A DNA stretch of 64,000 nt from Allobosea psychrotolerans (GCF_002917105.1 NZ_PQFZ01000013.1:110750-174749); one strand, 5' to 3'. Counted from the first letter of the stretch, positions 56,018 through 64,000 are shown. Numbers and translations are program-made. Notes: generated from the letters alone by a model not told the origin.

Positions 56018-56237
56018 GGCAAATCCCGTATCGGGCTGTCATCAATGGGGCAGAGCAGGAGGTGGTTCGAAAACCAGTTCCCACTCGTCGGAGTCATGCT
56101 TCATAAAGGCCTGGAGCATTGCTCAAGCGAAAAACCGGTACCCGCTTTTTCGCGCAATGCGCTAGGAAGGCGCAGGGTTTGGCCCGATCCGGGATCGAGA
56201 TCAACCCGCCCATGATCGAAACAAGAGGCAGTCCACG
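56018..56237. repeat. Gap with degenerate family E elements
   Basis: About 56052-56101 (AGAGCAGGAGGTGGTTCGAA...) and 56112-56165 (CTGGAGCATTGCTCAAGCGA...TCGCGCAATGCGC) are diverged family E palindromes with ACCGGT-like centres, in the promoter region between divergent genes. Confidence 0.5.
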
Positions 56238-56687
56238 ATGCGCTATCTCCACACCATGGTCCGCGTCACCGATCTCGACGCAGCGCTCGATTTCTACGTG
56301 ACCAAGTTCGGGCTGGTCGAGACCCGCCGCATCGAGAACGAAAAAGGCCGCTTCACGCTGGTCTTCCTGGCCGCGCCCGACGAGGTCGAGACCGTCAGGG
56401 AGCAGGGCAGCCGCGGTCGCCCGACGCTGGAACTGACCTATAACTGGGATCCGGAGGTCTATACCGGCGGCCGCAATTTCGGTCACCTCGCCTATGAGGT
56501 CGACGATATCTACGCCACCTGCGACAAGCTGATGAAGGCCGGCGTCACGATCAACCGCCCGCCGCGCGACGGCAACATGGCCTTCGTCCGCTCGCCCGAC
56601 AACATCTCGATCGAGATCCTGCAGAAGGGCGATCCCAAGCCGCCGGCCGAGCCCTGGCTGAGCATGCCGAACACTGGCGTTTGGTAG
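56238..56687 (+). CDS. gloA: Lactoylglutathione lyase (glyoxalase I)
   Basis: A 149-residue metalloenzyme converting the methylglyoxal-glutathione hemithioacetal to S-lactoylglutathione. Metal ligands fit the family: His5 (RYLHTMVRV), Glu65 (TLELTYNW), His83 (NFGHLAYEVDD) and Glu126 (ISIEILQKG). Two beta-alpha-beta units, full length. AGAGG lies 9 bases before the ATG. Followed 13 bases on by a sugar kinase gene, probably co-transcribed. Confidence 0.95.
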   Translation: MRYLHTMVRVTDLDAALDFYVTKFGLVETRRIENEKGRFTLVFLAAPDEVETVREQGSRGRPTLELTYNWDPEVYTGGRNFGHLAYEVDDIYATCDKLMKAGVTINRPPRDGNMAFVRSPDNISIEILQKGDPKPPAEPWLSMPNTGVW

Positions 56688-56700
56688 GCGCAGCGGCGGC

Positions 56701-57594
56701 ATGAGCGGCGTTTTCTGCCTCGGCATCGCCACGCTCGATTATGTCTACAGCGTCGAGACCATGCCGACGCGCGGCGAAAAATATCGCTCGCGCGATCTCG
56801 CCGTGGTCGGAGGCGGCTGCGCCGGCAATGCCTCGGTCGCGATCGCGCGGCTCGGTGGCCGCTCATGGCTGGCGACGCGGCTCGCCGACGACCTGACCGG
56901 GGACCAGATCGTCGCGGAACTCAAAGGCGAGGGCGTCGACACCGGCTTCTCCCTCCGCGCGCCCGGCCTGCGCTCGCCGGTCTCCGCCATCCTGGTCGAT
57001 GCCGAAGGCGAGCGCATGGTGATATCCTATTCCGATCCCGCCATGCCGGTGACGACGGATTGGCTGCCCGGGAGCCTGCCGGAGGGGGCGGGCGCGGTGC
57101 TGGCCGATACGCGCTGGGGCGAGGGCGCGCTCGCCGCCCTGGCGCTGGCGCGCAAGGCCGGCCTGCCGGGCGTGCTCGACGCCGACCGCAAGCCGCCTCA
57201 ACCCGATCTCGTCGCGACCGCGAGCCATGTCGCCTTCAGCGCGCAGGCGCTGCGGGAGCTGTCGGAGGAGGAGGATCCGCGCCTCGGCCTTGCCAGGATC
57301 GCCCGCGGTGCCGAGACCTGGCTTGCCGTGACGCTCGGCAAGGAGGGCGTGCTCTTCGTCGAGAATGGTGCGATCGCGCATATCCCCGCCTTCCCCGTCG
57401 CGGCGGTCGATACGCTGGGCGCAGGCGATGTCTGGCACGGCGCCTTCGCGCTGGCGCTGGCGGAGGGGCAGGACGAGCGCAGGGCGGTCCGTTTCGCCTC
57501 GGCGACCGCCGCGATCAAATGCACGCGCTTCGGCGGCCGTGCCGGCGCGCCGCGGCGCGAGGAGGTCGAGCGCTTTCTGGTGCAGGCAGGCTGA
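56701..57594 (+). CDS. PfkB-family carbohydrate kinase
   Basis: A 297-residue ribokinase-fold kinase. The N-terminal GGGCAGNASVAIARLGG and the anion-hole motif DTLGAGDVWHGAFALALAEG (from residue 237) are diagnostic, with the catalytic Asp in AGD. Substrate specificity (ribose, fructose, ketohexose or another sugar) cannot be read from sequence. It is close behind gloA. Confidence 0.9.
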   Translation: MSGVFCLGIATLDYVYSVETMPTRGEKYRSRDLAVVGGGCAGNASVAIARLGGRSWLATRLADDLTGDQIVAELKGEGVDTGFSLRAPGLRSPVSAILVDAEGERMVISYSDPAMPVTTDWLPGSLPEGAGAVLADTRWGEGALAALALARKAGLPGVLDADRKPPQPDLVATASHVAFSAQALRELSEEEDPRLGLARIARGAETWLAVTLGKEGVLFVENGAIAHIPAFPVAAVDTLGAGDVWHGAFALALAEGQDERRAVRFASATAAIKCTRFGGRAGAPRREEVERFLVQAG

Positions 57595-57659
57595 CGAAGA
57601 GCTTTAGTTTTCAGTTCGCATTTCGCCGGCACGGAGCCCTTGATTGTCGATTGTCCGAA

Positions 57660-57825
57660 AAGACTGTTTGGCAACTCCGCGAGCCCTCATCCTGAGGAGC
57701 CATTCCCTTGGGAATGGCGTCTCGAAGGATGCTCGCAGAGGCTCCGGAACTATCTGGAGCATCCTTCGAGACGCCGCTGCGCGGCTCCTCAGGATGAGGG
57801 CTGGAGTTTCCAAACAGTCTCTGAA
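57660..57825. repeat. Palindromic repeat family A, copy 7 (full length)
   Basis: The most complete copy: outer arms AGACTGTTTGGCAACTCC and GGAGTTTCCAAACAGTCT around the core 57682-57802. Its right arm contains the ATG used by the following hydrolase gene. Confidence 0.88.
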
Positions 57826-58576
57826 AGCGTTGACTGCCTTTGCATGGCTCTGGCTCGGGATCGCCGCGGCCCCGGCGACGGAGATCTCCCGCCGAGAGAT
57901 CAATGTGCCCACCCCGTCCGGGCCCGTGGCGATGGAAGCCTATGAACGCCAAGGCCAGGGGCCGCGCCCCGCCATCGTCGTCCTGAGCGGCAGCAAGGGC
58001 TTCGGCTCGCCCGCTTATGGCGAGATGGCGCAGGCGTTCAATGCGGCCGGCCTCGACGTTTTCCTTCTGCATGTCCTGTCGCGGGAGGATGTGCGGGTCA
58101 TTGCCGGGGCCGGTGGCGCTGCGGCGCGGAAGCGATACTACGCGCAGCGTCTTCCCGATTGGATCGGCTCCGCGCGCGCCGCTGCCGCCTTCCTGAAAGC
58201 CCGGCCCCGCCATGCCGGGAAAGTTGGGCTGCTCGGCATATCGCTGGGCGCGAATGTGGCGGCCGCAGGCGCCGCCGACAATGGCGATATCGCAGCCCTG
58301 GTCCTGGTCGATGGCGGATTTCCCGAGGGCCACTCCGGGCAGGTTCGCGCGCTTCCGCCCTTGCAGCTGATCTGGGGCAGCGGCGACCGGGTTTTCCCGC
58401 TGTCACTGGGGCATGATCTGGAGCGGATGGCGCGGGGTCTGGGCGCAACGGCAGGCCTCGATGTCTATGAAGGCGCCGGGCATGATTTCTTTCTCCGTCC
58501 GGGAACCAGCCAGGCCAGGGCCGCGCATCGCAGCGCGGCGGATTTCCTGCAGCGACAGCTGGTGCAACGCCCCTGA
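57794..58576 (+). CDS. Exported dienelactone-hydrolase-like alpha/beta hydrolase
   Basis: A 260-residue hydrolase. The only in-frame ATG lies inside the repeat's right arm and gives MRAGVSKQSLKALTAFAWLW, a workable signal peptide ending near APAT. The hydrolase fold has VVLSGSKGFGSPAY, the nucleophile elbow GLLGISLGANVA, LIWGSGDRVFP (acid) and EGAGHDFFL (His), a Ser-Asp-His triad. Substrate unknown. Either the repeat supplied the start codon and n-region of the signal peptide, or the original start was lost and the gene begins at a TTG near 57832. Confidence 0.75.
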   Translation: MRAGVSKQSLKALTAFAWLWLGIAAAPATEISRREINVPTPSGPVAMEAYERQGQGPRPAIVVLSGSKGFGSPAYGEMAQAFNAAGLDVFLLHVLSREDVRVIAGAGGAAARKRYYAQRLPDWIGSARAAAAFLKARPRHAGKVGLLGISLGANVAAAGAADNGDIAALVLVDGGFPEGHSGQVRALPPLQLIWGSGDRVFPLSLGHDLERMARGLGATAGLDVYEGAGHDFFLRPGTSQARAAHRSAADFLQRQLVQRP

Positions 58577-58695
58577 CTGGCGGCGGTTGATGGCAATGTT
58601 CTGCCTGAAATTTAGGCAGATGGGCTCGCGCAAGCCCTTGCCCGGACGGGAGCCGCGCGGAAGATTGGCGGCGTTCGCTCGTTTCAAGGTTTGCC

Positions 58696-59547
58696 ATGTT
58701 CGCGCCGCCCGTGCCGGCAGCCAGTGACCCGCTCCTGCCGGCCTATGTGCGGGCCGATGGTGGCGTGCGATTGCGCTTCGGCCGGGTCGGGGCGCGGACG
58801 CATCGTCTCGAGCTGGCGGAATCGGGCGGCTACCGCGCCCGTTTTCCCACGACCTTCGATGCAAGCTGCGAGGCCGTGCTGATCAACACCGGCGGCGGCA
58901 TGGCCGGCGGCGACACGATGCGGGTCGCAGCCGTATTGGAGGCCGAAAGCGACGCCGTCATCACCAGCCAGGCGGCGGAGAAGATCTATCGCAGCCAGGG
59001 CACTGAGACCCGTATCGAGACAACCCTCACGCTCAAGGCGGGTGCGAGCCTGGCCTGGCTGCCGCAGGAAAGCATCCTGTTCTCGGGCGCCAGGCTCGCG
59101 CGCAACCTGACGATCGATCTCGCCGCGGATGCCAGGCTGGTCGCCTGCGAGTCGGTGTTCTTCGGCCGCAGCGCCATGGGCGAGGCGATGCTGCGCGGCT
59201 CGCTGCGCGATCGCTGGCGCATCCGGCGCGAGGGCAGGCTGGTCTTCGCCGATGATCTGCGGCTCGAAGGGGCTGTGGCGGCGAGTCTTGCGCGCCCTGC
59301 GATCGCGGCCGGTGCGCGCGCCTCAGCCACGCTGGTCGCCGCGGGGCCTGAGCATCTGGCGAAGCTCGACGATCTGCGCGGGCTGCTCGCTGACGCCCTT
59401 CCTGATGTCGAGGCGGGCGCCGGCATCGTCTCCGATCTGCTGGTGGTCCGTCTGCTCTCGCGCGATGCGCAGGCGCTCCGTCGCGCCCTCGTCACGCTGC
59501 TCGGGCATGTGACCGGTCGTGCGCTGCCGCGCACCTGGTCAATTTGA
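58696..59547 (+). CDS. ureD: Urease accessory protein UreD
   Basis: A 283-residue scaffold that binds apo-urease and passes nickel from UreG with UreF. Family signatures: VLINTGGGMAGGDTMRV, ITSQAAEKIYRSQG, LAWLPQESILFSGARL and SVFFGRSAMGE. Full length. It starts the urease operon; AAGG is 7 bases upstream of the ATG. The next gene begins 10 bases after its stop. Confidence 0.95.
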   Translation: MFAPPVPAASDPLLPAYVRADGGVRLRFGRVGARTHRLELAESGGYRARFPTTFDASCEAVLINTGGGMAGGDTMRVAAVLEAESDAVITSQAAEKIYRSQGTETRIETTLTLKAGASLAWLPQESILFSGARLARNLTIDLAADARLVACESVFFGRSAMGEAMLRGSLRDRWRIRREGRLVFADDLRLEGAVAASLARPAIAAGARASATLVAAGPEHLAKLDDLRGLLADALPDVEAGAGIVSDLLVVRLLSRDAQALRRALVTLLGHVTGRALPRTWSI

Positions 59548-59557
59548 GGAGAGCACC

Positions 59558-59893
59558 ATGCTGGCGATCCACGGTCTGAAATGCATCTATGACACCGGCG
59601 CGCGCGGGTGGGCGGTCGAGCTCGCTCTGAGCGGCGAGGGCGAGGAGGCGGTGCGCCGTTTCGATGTCGACGGCCCCGATGATGCGGAGATGCTGATCGA
59701 AGCCTTCGATGAATCGACCTCCAGCACCTTCGACCCCGCCACCGGCGAGATCATCTTCGCCTATGAGTACGCCGAGCTTGACGGCGATGAGGACGAGGAC
59801 GACGAGTCCGAGGAAGACGGCGACGAAGACGACGAGGAGGAGGTCGCCGAGGGCGAGACCTCCGAGGATGAAGACGAAAAGGTGAAGGCATGA
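59558..59893 (+). CDS. Small protein with long acidic tail in the urease operon
   Basis: A 111-residue protein between ureD and the fused ureAB gene, not part of any urease complex I know. Residues 1-72 look like a folded beta-rich domain (LAIHGLKCIYDTGARGWAVE, FDPATGEIIFAYEYAELDG). From about residue 73 it is almost purely Asp and Glu to the end (then KVKA). GAGGAGAG precedes the ATG and the stop overlaps ureAB (ATGA), so it is co-translated with the structural gene. The acidic tail might bind nickel or act as a chaperone surface; this is inference. Confidence 0.8.
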   Translation: MLAIHGLKCIYDTGARGWAVELALSGEGEEAVRRFDVDGPDDAEMLIEAFDESTSSTFDPATGEIIFAYEYAELDGDEDEDDESEEDGDEDDEEEVAEGETSEDEDEKVKA

Positions 59894-60510
59894 ATCTGAC
59901 GCCGCGCGAAAAGGACAAGCTGCTCGTCGCCATGGCTGCCATGGTGGCGCGGCGAAGGCTCGAGCGCGGCGTCAAGCTGAACTATCCCGAAGCCGTCGCG
60001 CTCATCACCGACTACGTCGTCGAAGGTGCGCGCGACGGCAGATCGGTCGCCGATCTGATGGAGGCCGGCGCCCATGTCATCACCGCCGACCAGGTCATGG
60101 ACGGCATCGCCGAGCTGATCCACGACGTCCAGGTCGAGGCGACCTTTCCCGACGGCACCAAGCTCGTCACCGTGCATGAGCCGATCCGCGGCTCGGCCGG
60201 CAGGCTCAAGCCCGGCGAGGTCACGACGCTGCCGGGCGACCTGATCATGAATGAGGGCCGCGAGAGCCTGACGCTCACCGTCGCCAATTCAGGCGATCGT
60301 CCGATCCAGATCGGCTCGCATTATCATTTCTACGAGGCCAACCCGGCGCTGCGCTTCGAGCGCGACAAGGCGCGCGGCTTCCGGCTCGACATCCCGGCCG
60401 GCACGGCGGTTCGCTTCGAGCCCGGCCAGACCCGCGAGGTGAGATTGGTGGCGCTTGCCGGCAAGCGCGAGGTCTATGGCTTCCGCCAGGATGTGATGGG
60501 CAAGCTGTGA
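59890..60510 (+). CDS. ureAB: Fused urease gamma-beta subunit (UreA-UreB)
   Basis: A 206-residue protein. Residues 1-100 are UreA (MNLTPREKDKLLVAMAAMVA, YPEAVALITDYVVEGARDG, EAGAHVITADQVMDGI, QVEATFPDGTKLVTVHEPI) and 105-206 are UreB (PGDLIMNEGRESLTLTVANS, DRPIQIGSHYHFYEANPALR, RLDIPAGTAVRFEPGQTREV). Such gamma-beta fusions are known in several bacteria, including Helicobacter. The alpha subunit gene lies 1.6 kb downstream. Confidence 0.96.
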   Translation: MNLTPREKDKLLVAMAAMVARRRLERGVKLNYPEAVALITDYVVEGARDGRSVADLMEAGAHVITADQVMDGIAELIHDVQVEATFPDGTKLVTVHEPIRGSAGRLKPGEVTTLPGDLIMNEGRESLTLTVANSGDRPIQIGSHYHFYEANPALRFERDKARGFRLDIPAGTAVRFEPGQTREVRLVALAGKREVYGFRQDVMGKL

Positions 60511-60525
60511 ACGGACCGATTGGTA

Positions 60526-61380
60526 ATGAGTGATACCCTGAACGAAGCCGAGCTGCCGCCCGCCGCGGCGGTGGCGCAGCTCAGCAAGAAAAAGGGCGTC
60601 TGCGCGCTCACCGGCGTCGAGATGGCGCGCAAGAACCTCGTCGTCCTCGACAGCCTGCGGCCGACGCTGGTCGAGCATATCAGGCGCGATTTTCCCGAGC
60701 TCGAAGACCACAGCCTGATCAGCGTCAAGGAGCTGGCGCGTTATCGCACACGATATGTCGAGGAGATCCTGCGCGAGGAGCACGGCGAATATTCCGATCT
60801 CGACCGCGAGGTCGCCGAGAGCATCGCGCGGCAGGAGACGATCGCCGAGAACATCGAGGATGATTTCGAGGAGCATCGCACGCTTGGCGAGCGCCTCTCC
60901 GATGGTCTCGCCAAGTTCGGCGGCTCCTGGTCCTTCCTGATCAGCTTCGGCCTCGTCCTGGTCGTCTGGATGGCGATCAATGCGATCATCGGCGAGGGCA
61001 AGGCCTTCGATCCCTATCCCTTCATCCTGCTCAATCTCGTGCTGTCCTGCATTGCCGCGATCCAGGCGCCGATCATCATGATGAGCCAGAAGCGGCAGGA
61101 GGAGAAAGACCGGCTGCGTTCCTCGAACGACTATCAGGTCAATCTCAAGGCCGAGCTCGAAATCCGCCATCTCCACGAGAAGATGGACCACCTCATCACC
61201 CGGCAATGGCAGCGCCTCGCCGAAATCCAGCAGGTTCAGCTCGAATTGCTGCAGGATCAGCAGGCGATGAAGCCGAAACGGCCGAAGGTGGTGGTCAGGA
61301 AGGCGAAGAAGAAACCGAAGCCGAAGCCGGCTCTTGCCGACGCGCCGGACACCGGGCCGACCAGGCCGGAGAATTCCTGA
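60526..61380 (+). CDS. DUF1003 membrane protein in the urease operon
   Basis: A 284-residue protein. A cytoplasmic N-terminal domain of about 130 residues (KKGVCALTGVEMARKNLVVL, LVEHIRRDFPELEDHSLISV) is followed by the DUF1003 core: FGGSWSFLISFGLVLVVWMA (TM1), FDPYPFILLNLVLSCIAAIQ (TM2) and the polar IMMSQKRQEEKDRLRSSNDY. A Lys/Pro-rich tail ends it. DUF1003 proteins are membrane proteins of unknown function. The gene is 15 bases after ureAB, on the same strand. The ATG at 60526 is preferred over a TTG two codons earlier. Confidence 0.88.
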   Translation: MSDTLNEAELPPAAAVAQLSKKKGVCALTGVEMARKNLVVLDSLRPTLVEHIRRDFPELEDHSLISVKELARYRTRYVEEILREEHGEYSDLDREVAESIARQETIAENIEDDFEEHRTLGERLSDGLAKFGGSWSFLISFGLVLVVWMAINAIIGEGKAFDPYPFILLNLVLSCIAAIQAPIIMMSQKRQEEKDRLRSSNDYQVNLKAELEIRHLHEKMDHLITRQWQRLAEIQQVQLELLQDQQAMKPKRPKVVVRKAKKKPKPKPALADAPDTGPTRPENS

Positions 61381-61442
61381 ATCTCTAGTTGTTCCTTACT
61401 TTTCGTGATAAGTAAGGCGTAGGCGATTTTTGGAATGGTGCC

Positions 61443-61730
61443 ATGGCGAGTTTCGAGGCGCGGGTCAGTTCGAAGGGGCAGCTGACGATTCCAGCCGAGT
61501 TGCGGCGTGACTGGAACCTGCAGGAAGGCGACTTGGTCGAATTCACGCGCTTGGCGGATGGGCGCGTGATGGTGCGCCCTCGCAATCTGCCGGTTGCGGC
61601 ACTCTTCGGCCTTTTGTCCCATCTCAAGGCCGACCCCGCTTATGCAAGCGACGATGAGGCGATCGCGGCTCAAGTCGTCATGGACGACAAGGCCACCATG
61701 ACGGTGCGCAAGCGCTCCCGTGCAGCTTGA
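61443..61730 (+). CDS. AbrB/MazE-type antitoxin
   Basis: A 95-residue DNA-binding antitoxin: swapped-hairpin AbrB domain FEARVSSKGQLTIPAELRRD, LQEGDLVEFTRLADGRVMV (residues 4-47). The C-terminal half presumably grips the toxin. Its stop overlaps the TTG start of the PIN-domain toxin. Such pairs usually repress their own promoter; the 62-base gap before it could hold one. It sits inside the urease operon. Confidence 0.9.
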   Translation: MASFEARVSSKGQLTIPAELRRDWNLQEGDLVEFTRLADGRVMVRPRNLPVAALFGLLSHLKADPAYASDDEAIAAQVVMDDKATMTVRKRSRAA

Positions 61731-62122
61731 TTGGCATCGATACGAATATTCTGTTGCGGGCGCTCATGGACGATGATCCCGTCCAGTCGCCTGCCGCGCG
61801 CGCCTATCTGAGCCAGCTCGCGCCGGCTCGCCCAGGTTTTGTGAATGTCGTCGTCCTGGCGGAGCTGACCTGGATCTTGAAGAGCAGGTTCAAGGCCAAG
61901 CCCGCTGATCTTCTGTTGGCCGTAGAGGCCTTGCTGGACAACGCTGTTCTGGTCATCGAAGCGCATGAAAGCGTGGCGGAGGCGGTCGAGATCGCCCGGT
62001 CGGGCCGATCCGGTTTCAGCGACGCCATGATCGGGCTCATCAACCGGCACGCCGGATGCATGGAGACGATGACATTCGATCGCGGCGCTCCATCGGAGGC
62101 CGGTTTTACGACTTTGACCTAG
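61727..62122 (+). CDS. PIN-domain toxin (VapC-like ribonuclease)
   Basis: A 131-residue PIN nuclease, likely an RNase cleaving tRNA or other RNA. The four acidic residues are in place: Asp in IGIDTNILLRAL, Glu in VVLAELTWILKSRF, Asp in GFSDAMIGL and Asp in MTFDRGA. It starts with TTG overlapping the antitoxin stop by 3 bases, typical of coupled toxin-antitoxin genes. ureC begins 11 bases after its stop. Confidence 0.9.
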   Translation: MIGIDTNILLRALMDDDPVQSPAARAYLSQLAPARPGFVNVVVLAELTWILKSRFKAKPADLLLAVEALLDNAVLVIEAHESVAEAVEIARSGRSGFSDAMIGLINRHAGCMETMTFDRGAPSEAGFTTLT

Positions 62123-62133
62123 CCGGAGCAGCC

Positions 62134-63870
62134 ATGCCCTTTCCCTTCCCGCGCAACGCCTATGCCGCGATGTTCGGCCCCACCACCGGCGATACGGTGC
62201 GCCTGGGCGACACCGATCTCGTCATCAAGGTCGAGAGCGATTTCACCACCTATGGCGAGGAGGTGAAGTTCGGCGGCGGCAAGGTCATCCGCGACGGCAT
62301 GGGCCAGAGCCAGGTCCGCAATGCCGACGGTGCGGTCGACACCGTCATCACCAACGCGCTGATCCTCGACCACTGGGGCATCGTGAAAGCCGATATCGGC
62401 ATCAGGGCGGGCCGCATCTGCGCCATCGGCAAGGCCGGCAATCCCGACATCCAGAGCGGCTTCGGCAATTTCAACCCGTCCGAGACCATCATTGTCGGGC
62501 CCGGCACCGAGGTGATCGCCGGCGAGGGCAAGATCATCACGGCCGGCGGCTTCGACAGCCATATCCACTATATCTGCCCGCAGCAGATCGAGGACGCGCT
62601 GATGAGCGGCCTCACTACCATGCTGGGCGGCGGCACCGGCCCGGCGCATGGCACGCTCGCGACCACCTGCACGCCCGGCCCCTGGCATCTCGGCCAGATG
62701 ATCAAGGCGGCCGACGCCTTCCCGATGAATCTCGCCTTCGCCGGCAAGGGCAATGCGGCGCTGCCCGGCGCGTTGATCGAGATGGTCGAGGCCGGCGCCT
62801 GTGCGCTCAAGCTCCATGAGGATTGGGGCACGACGCCGGCCGCGATCGACAACTGCCTTTCGGTCGCGGATGATTATGATGTCCAGGTGATGATCCACAC
62901 CGACACGCTGAACGAGTCGGGCTTCGTCGAGGACACGATCAAGGCCTTCAGGGGCCGCACCATCCACGCCTTCCATACGGAAGGGGCGGGCGGCGGTCAT
63001 GCGCCCGACATCATGAAGGTGGCGGGGCTGGCCAATGTGCTGCCCTCCTCGACCAATCCGACGCGGCCCTTCACGGTCAATACGCTGGATGAGCATCTCG
63101 ACATGCTCATGGTCTGCCACCACCTCTCGCCCTCGATCCCGGAGGATCTCGCCTTCGCCGAGAGTCGCATCCGCAAGGAGACGATCGCGGCCGAGGACAT
63201 CCTGCATGATCTCGGTGCGCTCTCGATGATGTCGTCCGACAGCCAGGCCATGGGCCGCGTCGGCGAGGTCATCACCCGGACCTGGCAGACTGCTCATAAG
63301 ATGAAGCTGCAGCGCGGGCCGCTGCCGGAGGATGCCGGCACGGGGGCGGATAATTTCCGCGCCAAGCGCTATATCGCGAAATACACCATCAACCCGGCGA
63401 TCTCGCATGGCATCTCGCGCCATATCGGCTCCATCGCCGTGGGCAAGCTCGCCGATCTCGTGATCTGGTCGCCCGCCTTCTTCGGCGCCAAGCCGGACCT
63501 GATCATCAAGGGCGGCATGATCGCGGCAGCCCCGATGGGCGACCCCAACGCCTCGATCCCGACGCCGCAGCCGGTGCATTACCGCCCGATGTTCGGCGCC
63601 TTCGGCAAGGCCGTGACCTCGACCTCGCTGGTCTTCGTCTCGCAGGCTGCGGTCGCCAACGGCCTGAAGCAGCGGCTGGGCACCGACAAGGAAATGGTCG
63701 CGGTCGAGAACACGCGCGGCGGCATCTCGAAGAAGAGCATGATCCACAACGACGCCACGCCCGACATCCAGATCGATCCGGAGACCTATGCCGTGGTGGC
63801 CGATGGCGAATTACTGGTCTGCGAGCCCGCCAAGGAACTGCCGCTGGCGCAGCGGTACTTTCTGTTCTGA
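62134..63870 (+). CDS. ureC: Urease alpha subunit (UreC)
   Basis: A 578-residue catalytic subunit hydrolysing urea to ammonia and carbamate at a binuclear nickel site. Ligands: His143 and His145 (SHIHYICPQ), the carbamylated Lys226 (CALKLHED), His255 (MIHTDTLNESGF), His281 (HAFHTEGAGGGHAPD) and Asp369 (MSSDSQAMGR). The flap Cys328-His329 (MVCHHLSP) is present. The ATG at 62134 starts the conserved part; an extension into the toxin gene is not supported. Accessory ureE/F/G would lie beyond the window. Confidence 0.97.
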   Translation: MPFPFPRNAYAAMFGPTTGDTVRLGDTDLVIKVESDFTTYGEEVKFGGGKVIRDGMGQSQVRNADGAVDTVITNALILDHWGIVKADIGIRAGRICAIGKAGNPDIQSGFGNFNPSETIIVGPGTEVIAGEGKIITAGGFDSHIHYICPQQIEDALMSGLTTMLGGGTGPAHGTLATTCTPGPWHLGQMIKAADAFPMNLAFAGKGNAALPGALIEMVEAGACALKLHEDWGTTPAAIDNCLSVADDYDVQVMIHTDTLNESGFVEDTIKAFRGRTIHAFHTEGAGGGHAPDIMKVAGLANVLPSSTNPTRPFTVNTLDEHLDMLMVCHHLSPSIPEDLAFAESRIRKETIAAEDILHDLGALSMMSSDSQAMGRVGEVITRTWQTAHKMKLQRGPLPEDAGTGADNFRAKRYIAKYTINPAISHGISRHIGSIAVGKLADLVIWSPAFFGAKPDLIIKGGMIAAAPMGDPNASIPTPQPVHYRPMFGAFGKAVTSTSLVFVSQAAVANGLKQRLGTDKEMVAVENTRGGISKKSMIHNDATPDIQIDPETYAVVADGELLVCEPAKELPLAQRYFLF

Positions 63871-63882
63871 GAGCCGCCGCTC

Positions 63883-63918
63883 GGTCATTGCGAGGAGCGA
63901 AGCGACGAAGCAATCCAT
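63883..63918. repeat. Half copy of palindromic repeat family C
   Basis: GGTCATTGCGAGGAGCGAAG, GCGACGAAGCAATCCA: the left half of the element at 36874-36960, without the right arm, just after ureC. Confidence 0.7.
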
Positions 63919-64000
63919 GTGTGGACGGCCCGTTGTTTGCAAGATGGAAGCGTCTGGTTGATCTGGTCGCTTGCGGTCATGTGTCCGGCCTGTTGGTGCG

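Noticed and set aside
58591..58605. Sigma-54-like promoter upstream of ureD (TGGCAATGTTCTGCC)
   Set aside because: The spacing between the GG and GC elements is nine rather than ten bases and the -12 element is poor.
58601..58619. CTGCCT-GAAATTT-AGGCAG hairpin upstream of ureD
   Set aside because: A 6-bp stem with no T-run and no known regulator match; too weak to call an operator.

Overview
This 64 kb window is a high-GC, gene-dense piece of an alphaproteobacterial chromosome. The gene order PepSY protein - response regulator - histidine kinase - cytochrome c maturation genes - DegP protease - response regulator - histidine kinase - glnE is typical of Hyphomicrobiales (Rhizobiales). The protein sequences and the many short palindromic repeats suggest a Bosea-like or related genus; the genus is an inference. 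I saw no rRNA, tRNA, CRISPR array, transposase or prophage gene.

Left part (1-15.8 kb): a secreted protein with an L,D-transpeptidase-like end, a DUF3750 protein, a polyamine ABC importer operon (potFGHI), two small secreted proteins, and a minus-strand block holding both methylmalonyl-CoA mutase subunits. Between the subunits lie thiD, an XRE antitoxin gene and the wreck of its toxin gene, whose middle has been replaced by a palindromic repeat. Then come a secreted protein with two DUF4399 repeats and a sulfatase-modifying-factor-like protein.

Middle (16-30 kb): a polytopic membrane protein with a ClpP/SppA-like domain; a lipid acyltransferase followed by an acyl carrier protein/ketosynthase pair; an AT-richer orphan gene; a HerA-like ATPase; an M20 peptidase overlapping a LOG-family gene; and two tandem trypsin-like proteases.

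Core (30-50 kb): feuPQ-like two-component genes with an upstream PepSY protein, ccmI-ccmE-ccmF-ccmH, a DegP-like protease ending at a clear terminator, a second two-component pair, glnE, a PAS histidine kinase and aminopeptidase N.

Right part (50-64 kb): a compact minus-strand operon encoding a membrane methyltransferase, a TetR regulator and a 701-residue fusion of an alpha/beta hydrolase with a UGT/MurG-type glycosyltransferase. Its promoter carries paired palindromic operator-like sites, and it is the best candidate here for an undescribed system. A cation efflux protein, glyoxalase I, a sugar kinase and a hydrolase follow. The window ends in a urease operon: ureD, an acidic-tailed small protein, a fused ureA-ureB, a DUF1003 membrane protein, a MazE/VapC-type toxin-antitoxin pair, then ureC. 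Accessory genes ureE/F/G would be expected beyond the right edge.

At least five families of short palindromic repeats fill the intergenic gaps. The main one (about 120 bp core, up to 165 bp) has seven near-complete copies and one half copy. One copy broke the toxin gene and another supplies the apparent start codon of a hydrolase gene.
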